Origin: Pseudoalteromonas aurantia 208
Lineage (GTDB): Bacteria > Pseudomonadota > Gammaproteobacteria > Enterobacterales > Alteromonadaceae
Direction of reading: 5' to 3'
DNA length: 64,000 nt
Assembly (NCBI RefSeq): GCF_014858725.1
Contig: NZ_AQGV01000010.1
Coordinates: forward strand, 62,001 to 126,000
Positions 50,582 to 59,166 of this stretch are shown one piece after another. Each line of letters opens with the position of its first letter. The stretch's first letter is position 1. Both the position numbers and the translations under genes were made by a program. A model generated the notes under the pieces. That model saw only the letters and a list, made by a program, of their open reading frames with translations, had not been told where the DNA came from and made no database searches.

Positions 50582-50956
50582 GTAAATATCGAGGATAAAG
50601 TGTAAGAACAATAACACCAGAGGTATGACAAGATAGATATTAGAAGAGGAAATTAAGCTGAGATACGGGATTGATTAACGCATTCAATGTTCAACGCCCC
50701 TTTTTCCATACATGATTTATTTGCGATTATCCGACATACAACGCAAACCAGAAGGCAGTAAAAAAACCGGCTGGCATATCATCGGTCATCACATTGTCAG
50801 GCTTTCTGATTTAAGCTATTGATATTGGGAAGGCTGGGAGATCACCTAAATACGTACAACACAATCCCATATAATTAGAGAATACATCTGGTATTTAGAC
50901 TACACTGACTGACTACTTTTTGTATTTAGGTAGCCAAAGGAAAAACACATTTTCAA
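50582..50956. other. Intergenic region between the ABC operon and the response regulator
   Basis: 375 bases, mostly non-coding. One 36-codon frame (50712-50822, MIYLRLSDIQRKPEGSKKTG...) exists but lacks a convincing ribosome site and I do not call it a gene. No repeats or mobile-element ends were identified. Confidence 0.5.
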
Positions 50957-51745
50957 TTACATTTGCTTGAATAAACTTTGATATTTCCTACTTACTAACA
51001 GCTGCTCAGAAGTATTTTTAAGGTCGATATAAACATGGCCTAACTCGTCCTTAACAACGCGTTGAATGCTATCTACTTTAACAATACAGTTACGATGGAC
51101 TCGCCAAAAAACATCAGGGTTTAGCTCATTCTCTAATGCTAAAATAGAGGTTTTTATCAAAAACTTTTCCTCCTCCACACTGACTTCCGTGTATTTATTA
51201 TCCGCGATAAAATAATCAACACCATCCACATCAATAAGTTGTAATTCATTGTTTTTACTTACTTTAATCCATTTTAAATGTTCGTTCTTTGGCGCTGGCT
51301 TAGTCGCTTCTACCAATTCTTCGAATAGTTCACTCAATTGCAATTTTTGACTCGGTGACGAAGATTGACTGCAAAGCATCTTCTGCACTCTGGCAACCGT
51401 TTTTTCTAATCGTTCTTCTTCTATCGGTTTGAGTAAATAATCTATTGCCTGATTCTCAAAAGCATCTACGGCATATTCATCATACGCTGTCACGAATACC
51501 ACATAGGGCGGATCATCATAATCACACAATGTCTTAGAAACCTCCAGCCCATTGATAGTTGGCATATTAATATCTAAAAACACCACATCAGGTGAAAACT
51601 CATCGATAAAAGCGAGCGCTTCTTCCCCATCCGACGCTTGCCCGACAATATCAACATCTGGCCACACAGTTTCCAGCATCAACTTTAAATGTGCTTTTAG
51701 TAAAGGTTCATCATCTGCGATAACAACTTTAGTGTGTTGAGACAT
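50957..51745 (-). CDS. LytTR-family response regulator
   Basis: 262 residues from the ATG at 51745. The receiver domain (about 6-120) has the acidic pair in VVIADDEPLL, the phospho-acceptor Asp in VVFLDINMPTING and the Lys in DYLLKPIEEERL. The C-terminal LytTR DNA-binding domain (about 160-260) shows VDYFIADNKYTEV, LNPDVFWRVHRNCIVKVDSI and LVSRKYQSLF, as in LytR, AlgR and AgrA. It overlaps the kinase gene by 17 bases, so the pair is co-translated. Two neighbouring promoter regions share a motif that could be its target. Confidence 0.94.
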   Translation of the reverse strand: MSQHTKVVIADDEPLLKAHLKLMLETVWPDVDIVGQASDGEEALAFIDEFSPDVVFLDINMPTINGLEVSKTLCDYDDPPYVVFVTAYDEYAVDAFENQAIDYLLKPIEEERLEKTVARVQKMLCSQSSSPSQKLQLSELFEELVEATKPAPKNEHLKWIKVSKNNELQLIDVDGVDYFIADNKYTEVSVEEEKFLIKTSILALENELNPDVFWRVHRNCIVKVDSIQRVVKDELGHVYIDLKNTSEQLLVSRKYQSLFKQM

Positions 51746-52781
51746 CAATCGGGACCTCTAAAGTAACCGTTACAAAGCCAGCTTGACTCGCATCATAGTT
51801 AAGCTGAGCCTTATCTCCATATAATTGCTCAAGTCGGTCTCGTACATTTGTCAATCCAACTTGAGTACCTGTTCGCTTGCTGCCAACCTCATTACAATGG
51901 TTACTCAAAGTAACAATCATCATATGTTGATCTCGCGTCACCGAGAGCTTTAACGTGCCCCCTGTTTTTATTTGCTCAATCCCATGTATTACCGCATTTT
52001 CGATAAGTGGTTGCAGCAACATAGGTGGAAAAAGAATATTGTCGGTAATTTTATCGGTGACATCATATTCAACGTTGAGGCGATCGCCGAGTCTTATTTT
52101 TTGTATTGCTAAATAAGCCTTGTTAAATCTAAGTTCGTGACCAATCGTTAACCACTCTGTTCTTGTTCTATCTAAGCTTTGTCTTAACAATGCAGTTAAA
52201 GCCAGCAACATTTTGCTTGCTTGCTTAGCATCAACAGCAATTAATGCCTGAATATTCGCCAATGTATTAAATAAAAAGTGCGGCTCAATCTGGGATTGTA
52301 AAAGCCGTAATTGAGTTTCTAATAGCAGCTTATCTTTTTGGGCTTGCTCTAATTCAATTCGATATAAAGAACGTTTTAGCAGTAAGGTTTGTTCGCTGCG
52401 ATAATAAATAAAACTTACTACCACCATGATAAATCCACCAACTAGAAAAATACCTAAATACTGTTGTAAGTCATCAACATAACCTCCTGAACTTTTTACA
52501 ACTTTAAGAAGTAGCGGTGTTAGACCCCACACCAGAAATGACAATATCACAGCAAAGAGATACTGTAAGGCTAACCCCATATTTGGATAATGCGTACCGA
52601 GCCAATAACGCGAAAAGCGAATAGTAAATCCGACTCCTAGTGATATTAAAACAGATATAATTGCATACTTGGCCCAGCCAATTGCATAAATTGACAGTCC
52701 AAGTACCACACAAATTATGGCTAACTTTAGATTCTTGAATCCATTTTTTTCAAAGTCAGTTTGCGGTGTTGTTGATTGCAT
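51729..52781 (-). CDS. LytS/YpdA-type sensor histidine kinase
   Basis: 350 residues from the ATG at 52781, the first start after the barrel stop, one base away. Five to six membrane helices (about 20-145) are followed by a coiled coil and the His_kinase (LytS-type) domain with the acceptor His in LLQSQIEPHFLFNTLANIQA. ATP-binding region motifs are PLIENAVIHGIEQI and VGLTNVRDRLEQLY. No periplasmic sensor domain is visible, so sensing is probably in the membrane, as in other kinases of this class. It is co-transcribed with an outer-membrane barrel, an unusual neighbour. Confidence 0.92.
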   Translation of the reverse strand: MQSTTPQTDFEKNGFKNLKLAIICVVLGLSIYAIGWAKYAIISVLISLGVGFTIRFSRYWLGTHYPNMGLALQYLFAVILSFLVWGLTPLLLKVVKSSGGYVDDLQQYLGIFLVGGFIMVVVSFIYYRSEQTLLLKRSLYRIELEQAQKDKLLLETQLRLLQSQIEPHFLFNTLANIQALIAVDAKQASKMLLALTALLRQSLDRTRTEWLTIGHELRFNKAYLAIQKIRLGDRLNVEYDVTDKITDNILFPPMLLQPLIENAVIHGIEQIKTGGTLKLSVTRDQHMMIVTLSNHCNEVGSKRTGTQVGLTNVRDRLEQLYGDKAQLNYDASQAGFVTVTLEVPIDVSTH

Positions 52782-52782
52782 T

Positions 52783-53970
52783 TTATAAATTGATTTCCAT
52801 CGTAAAATACCACGTTCGCTCATAGCTCAATTGTTCATAAATTGTTTCTGCACCGCCCGTATACTGCCTTATTCCCATACACAATTGACTGGCAGTCACA
52901 CCACCATAACACAACTCACCATCAATTAACACACTGTTATCATTAGGGTTTGTGAGTAATGTAAGTGAGGGTGACCACTGAGTGCTGGAGGTTCGTATAT
53001 GCACCATTGCATTATCTTGAAATAAACTCTGAGTCGCAAAATGAGATCGCAACATCTGCAACTGATGTTGATCTGGTGTTGACTGTGATAGGTTTATTAC
53101 ATCACGCCACTGGCTATCACTGGGTGCCCGCCCATCATGCCAGTATTCCGCAATCACGGTAATACCCGATTGAAAACTATAGTTCATGCCAAGCAATGCT
53201 TGAATACTATTATTTTTCCATTGAGTATTAATGCCTGAAATCCGATCATTCTGACCAATATGGATATTGTACAAAGCGGGCGTTCTATAATTTTCTTGCC
53301 ACAATAATGAACCATGTAACTCAAGGTTTTCTCCAATGACCGTAAGTGCACTGCCACCAACCCGCATACCTAAGTCTTCATCATAGTGTCCTAAAACTTG
53401 TGCTTCAAAACCCTCAAAATAGCCATAATATCGGCCCCCACACCCAGTACTTTTGCTCACTTTTACACCGCGCTCTAGATAATCAGGACTACTCTCATTA
53501 CAGATCAGTGTGACATTTCCAGAATCTAAAAAGTAATCTCCCGTGACCATAATCGCCCCTGGTGGGATTGCTGTATAAATGGCCAAGGAATCAGTCGGTG
53601 AAAACATATCTAGCGGTCGAAATCCGTATCCAACATCCCAGTCTACTTTTTTCTTACCCGCAGACATGAACCAATTCCCAATAGTAAAGTCGTAAAAAGC
53701 TTCTGATACTTGCACATCGGTGTCGCTTTTCCCTCCAACTTTAAGCCAACTTGCCGTTGCTGCGACACGTAGTCCTTCATATTCGGTGCTTATATCAAGC
53801 GCTGAGAATAATGACGTTGTATTACTTGCCACAAAAATACCCTGATCCGTTGCAGTCAGGTCCTGAATATTCATTCGATATTTTATATCGGTTGTTAAAG
53901 CTGCATTTGCTTGAAAACAAAGACAACATAACAAGCACACCACCACTTTAGTATTAAATAATTTTTGCAT
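52783..53970 (-). CDS. Outer-membrane beta-barrel protein of unknown function
   Basis: 395 residues from the ATG at 53970, which has GGAGGA five bases upstream. The signal peptide (about 1-23, ending CFQANA) is followed by repeated amphipathic strands with alternating aromatic residues (YEGLRVAATASWLKVGG, QVLGHYDEDLGMRVGGSALT, SIQALLGMNYSFQSGITVIA) and a C-terminal aromatic strand ending YFTMEINL. Four to five Cys residues lie in probable loops. It resembles DUF1302/alginate-export-type barrels in general plan, but I could not name the family. It leads the operon with the LytS/LytR pair. Confidence 0.8.
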   Translation of the reverse strand: MQKLFNTKVVVCLLCCLCFQANAALTTDIKYRMNIQDLTATDQGIFVASNTTSLFSALDISTEYEGLRVAATASWLKVGGKSDTDVQVSEAFYDFTIGNWFMSAGKKKVDWDVGYGFRPLDMFSPTDSLAIYTAIPPGAIMVTGDYFLDSGNVTLICNESSPDYLERGVKVSKSTGCGGRYYGYFEGFEAQVLGHYDEDLGMRVGGSALTVIGENLELHGSLLWQENYRTPALYNIHIGQNDRISGINTQWKNNSIQALLGMNYSFQSGITVIAEYWHDGRAPSDSQWRDVINLSQSTPDQHQLQMLRSHFATQSLFQDNAMVHIRTSSTQWSPSLTLLTNPNDNSVLIDGELCYGGVTASQLCMGIRQYTGGAETIYEQLSYERTWYFTMEINL

Positions 53971-54017
53971 TACAATCCTCCATCTCATTTCAGTCTACCG
54001 AACTCATCTTGGTTGAT

Positions 54018-54059
54018 GTTAAGAAGGTGATAAACGGAGAATGGAGCAGATAAGTGGTA
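54018..54059. promoter_or_regulatory. Possible LytTR-regulator site upstream of the barrel-kinase-regulator operon
   Basis: GTTAAGAAGGTGATA (54018-54032) shares 12 of 15 bases with the copy upstream of the ABC operon. A weaker downstream half (GCAGATA at 54046, 20 bases away) could be the second site. The position, about 50-90 bases before the barrel ATG, suits an activator. No footprint evidence exists here. Confidence 0.35.
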
Positions 54060-54283
54060 CTAGAGGCTGATGAAAGGCTGAGTTAATAAATAGATTCTCA
54101 CCACATGCCGAGTTAATAGCAATACGATTGGTGACAATGACAGAGTCGACAAACCGGTAAGTTATCGCAATACCCATCATGCCAACTAACCTGATACAAT
54201 ACCTAGCGTCACCAATTGTCGTGATAATTTCATAGCGATATATCACTCACCACCATGAAAACACCATAGTACAAAGGGAACAC

Positions 54284-54982
54284 ATGAATCAACCTATACG
54301 CCTTGCTAAATTTTTAGGTCATGCAGGTGTTTGCTCTCGCCGACAAGCCTCTCGTTTAATTGATGCAGGAGAGGTTCGTGTCAATGGAAGGTATGCCAAT
54401 CACATTGATCATGTCACGGAAAAAGATATTGTTATTGTGCACGGCAAGCAAATCACGACCCTACCTGACAAAGTACTTTACGCTTACCATAAACCTGTCG
54501 GTATCGATTGCAAGCTCAACGAAAATGACCCAGCAAGCCTTATTCACTACTTACCAAAATCTCAACGGGTTTACCCTATAGGCCGTTTAGATAAAGACTC
54601 TAGAGGTTTGCTATTACTCACCAACAATGGCGAACTGTGTAATCAGATGCTCCACCCTGAACACCACGAAAAAAAAGTCTACTTAGTCAAAGTCGACCGT
54701 CCTCTCGACCCGTTATTTTGTGAAAGAATGGCCAATGGTATCCCAATTGATAACAAAGTCACGCTGCCATGTGACGTAAAGTTAATCAGCACTGACCGCT
54801 TTATGATCACTTTGCAGCAAGGCCTCAACCGTCAAATACGTAAAATGAGTCAACATTGCGGTTATCAGGTGATTGATTTATTTAGAGTTAAAATCGCAAA
54901 CTATACATTAGATCCTGATACCCTCACTGAAGGCACACACCAGCTCATTTCTATTAATGACTTAAAAATCGAACAAAAATAA
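54284..54982 (+). CDS. rluF: 23S rRNA pseudouridine synthase RluF-like
   Basis: 232 residues. An N-terminal S4 RNA-binding domain (about 3-55, LAKFLGHAGVCSRRQASRLI) is followed by the RsuA/RluB/E/F catalytic domain, with the nucleophilic Asp in PIGRLDKDSRGLLLLTNNG and a later QGLNRQIRKMSQHCGYQV. S4 plus GLNRQIR pattern and the DSRG motif point to RluF, which modifies U2604 in E. coli. RluB/E/RsuA share the fold, so the exact target is probable, not certain. AAAGGG lies 5 bases before the ATG. Confidence 0.85.
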   Translation: MNQPIRLAKFLGHAGVCSRRQASRLIDAGEVRVNGRYANHIDHVTEKDIVIVHGKQITTLPDKVLYAYHKPVGIDCKLNENDPASLIHYLPKSQRVYPIGRLDKDSRGLLLLTNNGELCNQMLHPEHHEKKVYLVKVDRPLDPLFCERMANGIPIDNKVTLPCDVKLISTDRFMITLQQGLNRQIRKMSQHCGYQVIDLFRVKIANYTLDPDTLTEGTHQLISINDLKIEQK

Positions 54983-54995
54983 ACTTGCCTTTTGT

Positions 54996-55034
54996 GATTA
55001 CAGGTGTAATCTAATATTAAAGATTACATTTGTA
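54996..55034. promoter_or_regulatory. Two BlaI/MecI/CopY-type operators
   Basis: GATTACAGGTGTAATC (54996-55011) is a perfect inverted repeat with core TACAGGTGTA. The second core is TACATTTGTA (55025-55034). Both fit TACA-N2-TGTA, the classical operator of BlaI, MecI and CopY. Centres are 26 bases apart, and the second ends 9 bases before the regulator ATG, so autorepression is likely. Confidence 0.88.
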
Positions 55035-55043
55035 AGCCATCAT

Positions 55044-55427
55044 ATGATTGAATTATCAAAAGCAGAATTTGCGGTCATGAAAGCGCTTTGGGCAGGTTAC
55101 CCTGCCAAAGCCAGTGATATTATTAAACGTTTGAGTGACGACACTCAGTGGCATGAAAAAACCATCAAAACACTCCTTGGCCGGCTGGTTAAAAAAAATG
55201 CCATAACATTTGAAAAACAAGGTCGGGAATATATTTACACCCCGACTATCGAACGAGATGAATACACCCACAAGGAAAGTAGCAGCTTTATTCAACGGTT
55301 ATTTCAAGGTCGTATTGCCCCCTTAGTAAGTGGCTTTGCTAAAACACAACAATTGTCACAGCGTGACATTGATGAATTAAAGCAAGTAATTGACAAGTGG
55401 GAGCAAGAACAAGGGAAAGGAAAGTAA
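55044..55427 (+). CDS. BlaI/MecI/CopY-family transcriptional repressor
   Basis: 127 residues. The N-terminal winged helix (about 3-75) matches BlaI/MecI: LSKAEFAVMKALWAGYPAKA, then TIKTLLGRLVKKNAI and YIYTPTIERDEY. The C-terminal part (about 78-127) is the helical dimerisation region where proteolysis inactivates family members. Two operators lie directly upstream. Next to it, one base away, is the membrane peptidase gene, the usual BlaI-BlaR1 pairing. No beta-lactam ligand-binding domain is present. Confidence 0.93.
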   Translation: MIELSKAEFAVMKALWAGYPAKASDIIKRLSDDTQWHEKTIKTLLGRLVKKNAITFEKQGREYIYTPTIERDEYTHKESSSFIQRLFQGRIAPLVSGFAKTQQLSQRDIDELKQVIDKWEQEQGKGK

Positions 55428-55428
55428 C

Positions 55429-56637
55429 ATGTTCGACATACTGATAAATTGGGTATTCGAAGTTCAATTATTGCTGAGTCTTATCGTGTTAGGGCTTATC
55501 TTTTGCGAACGCATAACGTTACATAAGCTGGGAGCGCGGTTTATTTACCTGCAGTGGTGGATTTTACCCTGTGCATTGATATTGATCAGTATACCCAATG
55601 AGCTTAAACCCCTGACATACGGCCCGATGCAATATATCAGCGTGTCAAACCCGCTACCACACGTTGAAACATGGGTGTTTAGTTGGTCGCTCGTCTATTT
55701 GCTCGGTTTTACCTTATTCATTTTCACTATGCTGTGGCAACATTTACGCTTTCATCAACAATTAGCTTTACAGCCATGTAATTTAAATCATCGTGATAGC
55801 ATCACGTATACCAGCGCTCAAATAGCCAGTCCTATGGTTATTGGATTAATACACCCCAAAATCGTACTTCCTCGCGACTATGAACAACAATTCGAGGAAA
55901 CGGCTTTATCATTAATGCTTGAACATGAGCATACGCACATAACGCGCTATGACAACATATGGAACCTCTGCTTTTATTCGTTCTGCGCATTAAACTGGTT
56001 CAACCCGCTCATTTGGTGCGGTTATCACAGCTTCCGTCGTATTCAAGAACTCGCCTGCGACGAAAAAGTCCTAAAAAACAAGTCCCATCATCAACAAATA
56101 CACTATGCCAAAGCACTGATAAGTTGTATTGAAAGTGATAAAAAACAACACTTTGCTTATGCCCATTACGGAGATAAAAACACCATGTTACAAAGACTCA
56201 ACTACCTTAAAAATACCTCAGGCTCATCACGCACCGCCAAATTACTATTGCTGACCTGTGCTTTTACATCAATCGGTGCCGTCGCACTTAACAGCACCAC
56301 GAAGACGGAAAACGCAACATCCAAACTCATAGTCAAACCCATTATGCGTGTTGAACCTAAATATCCGGCCGAAGCGGCTAATGATGGTATTTCAGGGTAT
56401 GTGCAATTGGCCTATACCGTTGACGAACGTGGCCATACAAATAATATAAAAGTCATTGCTGCACAGCCGGAGAATACATTTGAAAATAATGCTATTTTGG
56501 CCTTGCGCCAATGGCAATATACGTCGTCAAACACCCCTTCTCAGGTTTATCGAGTGCAGCTCGATTTCAAACTCGATAACCTCGCGGTTAATGCTCCAAA
56601 ACAAACCCAATTTGAACGCATTGATGTGACGAATTAG
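55429..56637 (+). CDS. M56-family membrane metallopeptidase (BlaR1-like) with C-terminal TonB domain
   Basis: 402 residues from the ATG at 55429, with AAAGGA six bases upstream. Four membrane helices (about 10-30, 45-65, 85-108, 190-210; a further one near 280) enclose a cytosolic zinc-protease loop with HEHTH (166-170), the HExxH motif of BlaR1/MecR1. The fold fits a receptor that cuts BlaI. Instead of the C-terminal penicillin-binding sensor of BlaR1, residues about 300-390 are a TonB C-terminal domain (VEPKYPAEAANDGISGYVQL then LRQWQYTSSN). The signal is therefore probably envelope-related and not beta-lactam. Confidence 0.92.
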   Translation: MFDILINWVFEVQLLLSLIVLGLIFCERITLHKLGARFIYLQWWILPCALILISIPNELKPLTYGPMQYISVSNPLPHVETWVFSWSLVYLLGFTLFIFTMLWQHLRFHQQLALQPCNLNHRDSITYTSAQIASPMVIGLIHPKIVLPRDYEQQFEETALSLMLEHEHTHITRYDNIWNLCFYSFCALNWFNPLIWCGYHSFRRIQELACDEKVLKNKSHHQQIHYAKALISCIESDKKQHFAYAHYGDKNTMLQRLNYLKNTSGSSRTAKLLLLTCAFTSIGAVALNSTTKTENATSKLIVKPIMRVEPKYPAEAANDGISGYVQLAYTVDERGHTNNIKVIAAQPENTFENNAILALRQWQYTSSNTPSQVYRVQLDFKLDNLAVNAPKQTQFERIDVTN

Positions 56638-56641
56638 CCAA

Positions 56642-56669
56642 AGAAAAGAGCAACAACGATGTTGCTCCT
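56642..56669 (-). terminator. Terminator of the MAPEG gene (possibly shared)
   Basis: GAGCAAC and GTTGCTC arms with a 6-base loop. On the minus strand the stem is followed by TTTTCTTT, suiting the MAPEG gene 8 bases away. The plus-strand T-run (CCTTG) is poor. Confidence 0.65.
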
Positions 56670-56676
56670 TGTACAA

Positions 56677-57060
56677 CTACATACTGACACCTATCATTGC
56701 AACAGCAGAACCTAACCCAACCAACCACACCAACGAACGTAACTTATCTACGTTGGTATAATAAAAAGCACAATATAAAACTCTCGCGACAACATGGGTG
56801 ATAGCCAAAGACTCAGTCACTGCATTAACACTATTGGTGCCAAGCACTACAGCCAAAGCAACCGAAAACACAATGAGTGACTCAAAGCTATTTTGATGTG
56901 CAGCCAAAGCTCTCGCACCGAATCCGTCTAATTTTGATTGTTGAGCTCGAGGATGCCGATTGTCATATCCCCCTAGCTTATTCATTTCAATTGCGACCGG
57001 TAGTTTTGCAATATAAGGCAACAAAACAGCTATCAACGCACACGTTAATAGGGTTGTCAT
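56677..57060 (-). CDS. MAPEG-family membrane protein
   Basis: 127 residues with four membrane helices (about 1-18, 50-70, 76-95, 107-126). The motif ARALAAHQNSFESLIVFSVA is diagnostic of MAPEG proteins (membrane-associated proteins in eicosanoid and glutathione metabolism). Bacterial members include glutathione transferases and proteins of unknown role. There are no further catalytic residues I can point to. It is monocistronic. Confidence 0.85.
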   Translation of the reverse strand: MTTLLTCALIAVLLPYIAKLPVAIEMNKLGGYDNRHPRAQQSKLDGFGARALAAHQNSFESLIVFSVALAVVLGTNSVNAVTESLAITHVVARVLYCAFYYTNVDKLRSLVWLVGLGSAVAMIGVSM

Positions 57061-57308
57061 AGTAACTCCTTTAATTATTCATAAACGGATAAATAAGTTA
57101 GCATAACGATATGGTAATAAAAAAGTCGCCCTGTGAATTCTGTTGGAAAATATAATAAGTCGCATCGCTGCACAGTATAATTAAAGAACGCTAAAAGGCT
57201 CTGCAAGAGGTCCTCATATCTATTCATAGAAAAGGTGTGATTAACCAGTAGCCAATTAATCTCAATATTGTTAGGTTAACCTCCCCCTCTCATAATTAGA
57301 ATAAAAAT

Positions 57309-58181
57309 ATGGAATGGATCGCTTTTTCTGTTTTAGCAGCCTTCTCACAAGCTTGGCGTAATGCATTACAAAGTAAACTGAGCCAACATGCATCTGTTGC
57401 CGCCGTTACCCTCTCTCGCTTTCTCTTAGCCAGCCCAATTGCTGGTATCTATCTACTGGGTTTATATTACTGGCAACCCGCTCCTAGCTTATCCCTAAGT
57501 GCACCTTTTTTAAGCTATATTGTGGCTGCAAGTGTAATACAGATTATCGCGACTGGCTTGATGGTCTTGCTATTTAAACAAAGTAACTATGCCATCGGCG
57601 CGGGCCTTGCTAAAAGTGAAGCTTTGGTAGCCGCTATTTTAGGCATGTTGTTTTTCGGCTCTACACTGTCCTATTTGGGTTGGTTTGGGGTTGCATTAGG
57701 CAGTATTGCAGTGCTGCTCCTGAGCGGTTTTAGCCTTAAAAACTTTAACCTTACAACCGCTCTTTTAGGGTTATGTTGCGGAACGGCCTTCGCCCTAACC
57801 TCTTTATGGGTTCGTGAAGCAAGTTTAATCAGCGGATTACCCTTTCCACACAGTGCAGGGTGGGTGCTTTTGTTAGTGATCGGTATACAAACCCTGATAT
57901 TAGGGGCTTATTTACGCTGCAAAGAGCCACACAGCATAACAACTCTATGGCAACACCGCACCCAAGTGAGTTGGATCAGCTTAACTAGCTGTATTGGTTC
58001 CATCGGCTGGTTTAGCGCTATGAGTTTACAACATGTGGCCTATGTAAAAACCCTAGGTCAAATTGAAGTCTTTTTTACGATGGCCATTTCAGTATGGTGG
58101 CTAAAACAGCCACTTAAAACGCGCGATAGTCTAGGCCTTATTCTCATTGCGCTTGCAGCCTGCTTAGTCATGCTCACCTAG
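57309..58181 (+). CDS. EamA/DMT-family transporter
   Basis: 290 residues with about ten membrane helices in two repeats (1-140 and 148-290), the EamA pattern, ending at a short tail. ALRNA-type start (AAFSQAWRNALQSKLSQ) and the second-half motif KTLGQIEVFFTMAISVWWLK are typical. Substrate is unknown. Family members export amino acids, metabolites or drugs. It has no obvious co-transcribed partner and is convergent with the metallo-hydrolase gene, 9 bases away. Confidence 0.87.
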   Translation: MEWIAFSVLAAFSQAWRNALQSKLSQHASVAAVTLSRFLLASPIAGIYLLGLYYWQPAPSLSLSAPFLSYIVAASVIQIIATGLMVLLFKQSNYAIGAGLAKSEALVAAILGMLFFGSTLSYLGWFGVALGSIAVLLLSGFSLKNFNLTTALLGLCCGTAFALTSLWVREASLISGLPFPHSAGWVLLLVIGIQTLILGAYLRCKEPHSITTLWQHRTQVSWISLTSCIGSIGWFSAMSLQHVAYVKTLGQIEVFFTMAISVWWLKQPLKTRDSLGLILIALAACLVMLT

Positions 58182-58190
58182 AAAAGGCCT

Positions 58191-59045
58191 TCACTGCGCT
58201 AAAGAGCGATAAAACAACCGTGTTACTCGCTCTTTAGGTAACCAGTTAGCATACGTTATCGCTAACGTTGAGAGGGGATCCAATTGTACCATTTGCTCTT
58301 CAGTTTTAGCGCTCTTCATTGCCTGTAATATTAAAAAACGGGCTTTTTCTATTAATGCAATATACTGTAGCAGCTGATTTTTGTTGGAAATTTGACCATG
58401 CCCTGGTATCACAACCGTTTCATCATCAATACTCAAAGATATTGCCCGCAATGCTTTGAGTAGTCCATTCACCGAACCACCATGATCAACATCTATAAAT
58501 GGCAATCCCCCTAAATTAAAATATAAATCCCCCATGTGCACCACGTTAGCCCGTGTAAAAGTGACGACGGCATCTCCATCGGTATGCGCATGTGAAAAGT
58601 GCTTAACTTGCGCCAGCTCATTATTAAAGTGTAAAGCCAAGTCATGGCTAAAGCTTATTTTTGGTAAATAATGTGACTCACTGCCATGTTTTGCCAATAA
58701 CCTTTTATGCACATTATCATGTGCAATAACATGACTACCTGAACGCGCAAATACTTCGTTACCGCCGGTATGGTCACCATGAAAATGCGTATTTATTACA
58801 AATTCAGGAAAGCCCGGTTTTAACGCACTGATCTGCTTTTTTATTTGTTTTGAGAGTTTTGCAAATTGGTCATCAACAATGTAAATACCATCTTCACCGA
58901 GATGGATTGCAATATTGCCACCTTGCCCAAATAGGACATAGATATTTTCGGTAACTTTGTGCGTTTTAAAATTCACTGCCATAGCATTTGTACAAAGACA
59001 CGCCATAAGCAATGTCACTATTTTTATTCTGATATGGAACGTCAT
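58191..59045 (-). CDS. Secreted metallo-beta-lactamase-fold hydrolase
   Basis: 284 residues from the ATG at 59045, with GAGGG about 6 bases upstream. The open frame extends to 59126, but the signal peptide begins at MTFHIRIKIVTLLMACLCTN, so the shorter start is better. Zinc-site motifs are NTHFHGDHTGGN (HxHxDH), FSHAHTDGDAVVTF, VVHMGDLYF and VVIPGHGQI. The fold has many functions: lactonases, quinoprotein-related enzymes, phosphodiesterases and true beta-lactamases. I cannot establish beta-lactamase activity from motifs. It faces away from the diguanylate cyclase gene. Confidence 0.86.
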   Translation of the reverse strand: MTFHIRIKIVTLLMACLCTNAMAVNFKTHKVTENIYVLFGQGGNIAIHLGEDGIYIVDDQFAKLSKQIKKQISALKPGFPEFVINTHFHGDHTGGNEVFARSGSHVIAHDNVHKRLLAKHGSESHYLPKISFSHDLALHFNNELAQVKHFSHAHTDGDAVVTFTRANVVHMGDLYFNLGGLPFIDVDHGGSVNGLLKALRAISLSIDDETVVIPGHGQISNKNQLLQYIALIEKARFLILQAMKSAKTEEQMVQLDPLSTLAITYANWLPKERVTRLFYRSLAQ

Positions 59046-59166
59046 AGCACCCTCTATTATGTCGATTTCATCAAGTAAGATAAAGTCAGCCCTTATTAAA
59101 ATAGAATAAAAAGCAAACAATATCATCTATACTTTTATCGGTTACCTTGATAAGGGCTCACTCGCT

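Noticed and set aside
50712..50822. A 36-codon frame upstream of the response regulator
   Set aside because: It lacks a ribosome site and family resemblance. It may be chance in an intergenic region.
54019..54246. A 75-codon frame opposite the rluF upstream region
   Set aside because: No ribosome site and composition unlike a protein. It overlaps the promoter region of the barrel operon.
57270..57284. AGGTTAACCT palindrome before the EamA gene
   Set aside because: Ten bases only and no regulator or second copy nearby, so expected by chance.
58191..59045. Calling the metallo-hydrolase a beta-lactamase
   Set aside because: HxHxDH is shared by the whole superfamily, and no class-defining residues beyond it could be confirmed by eye.
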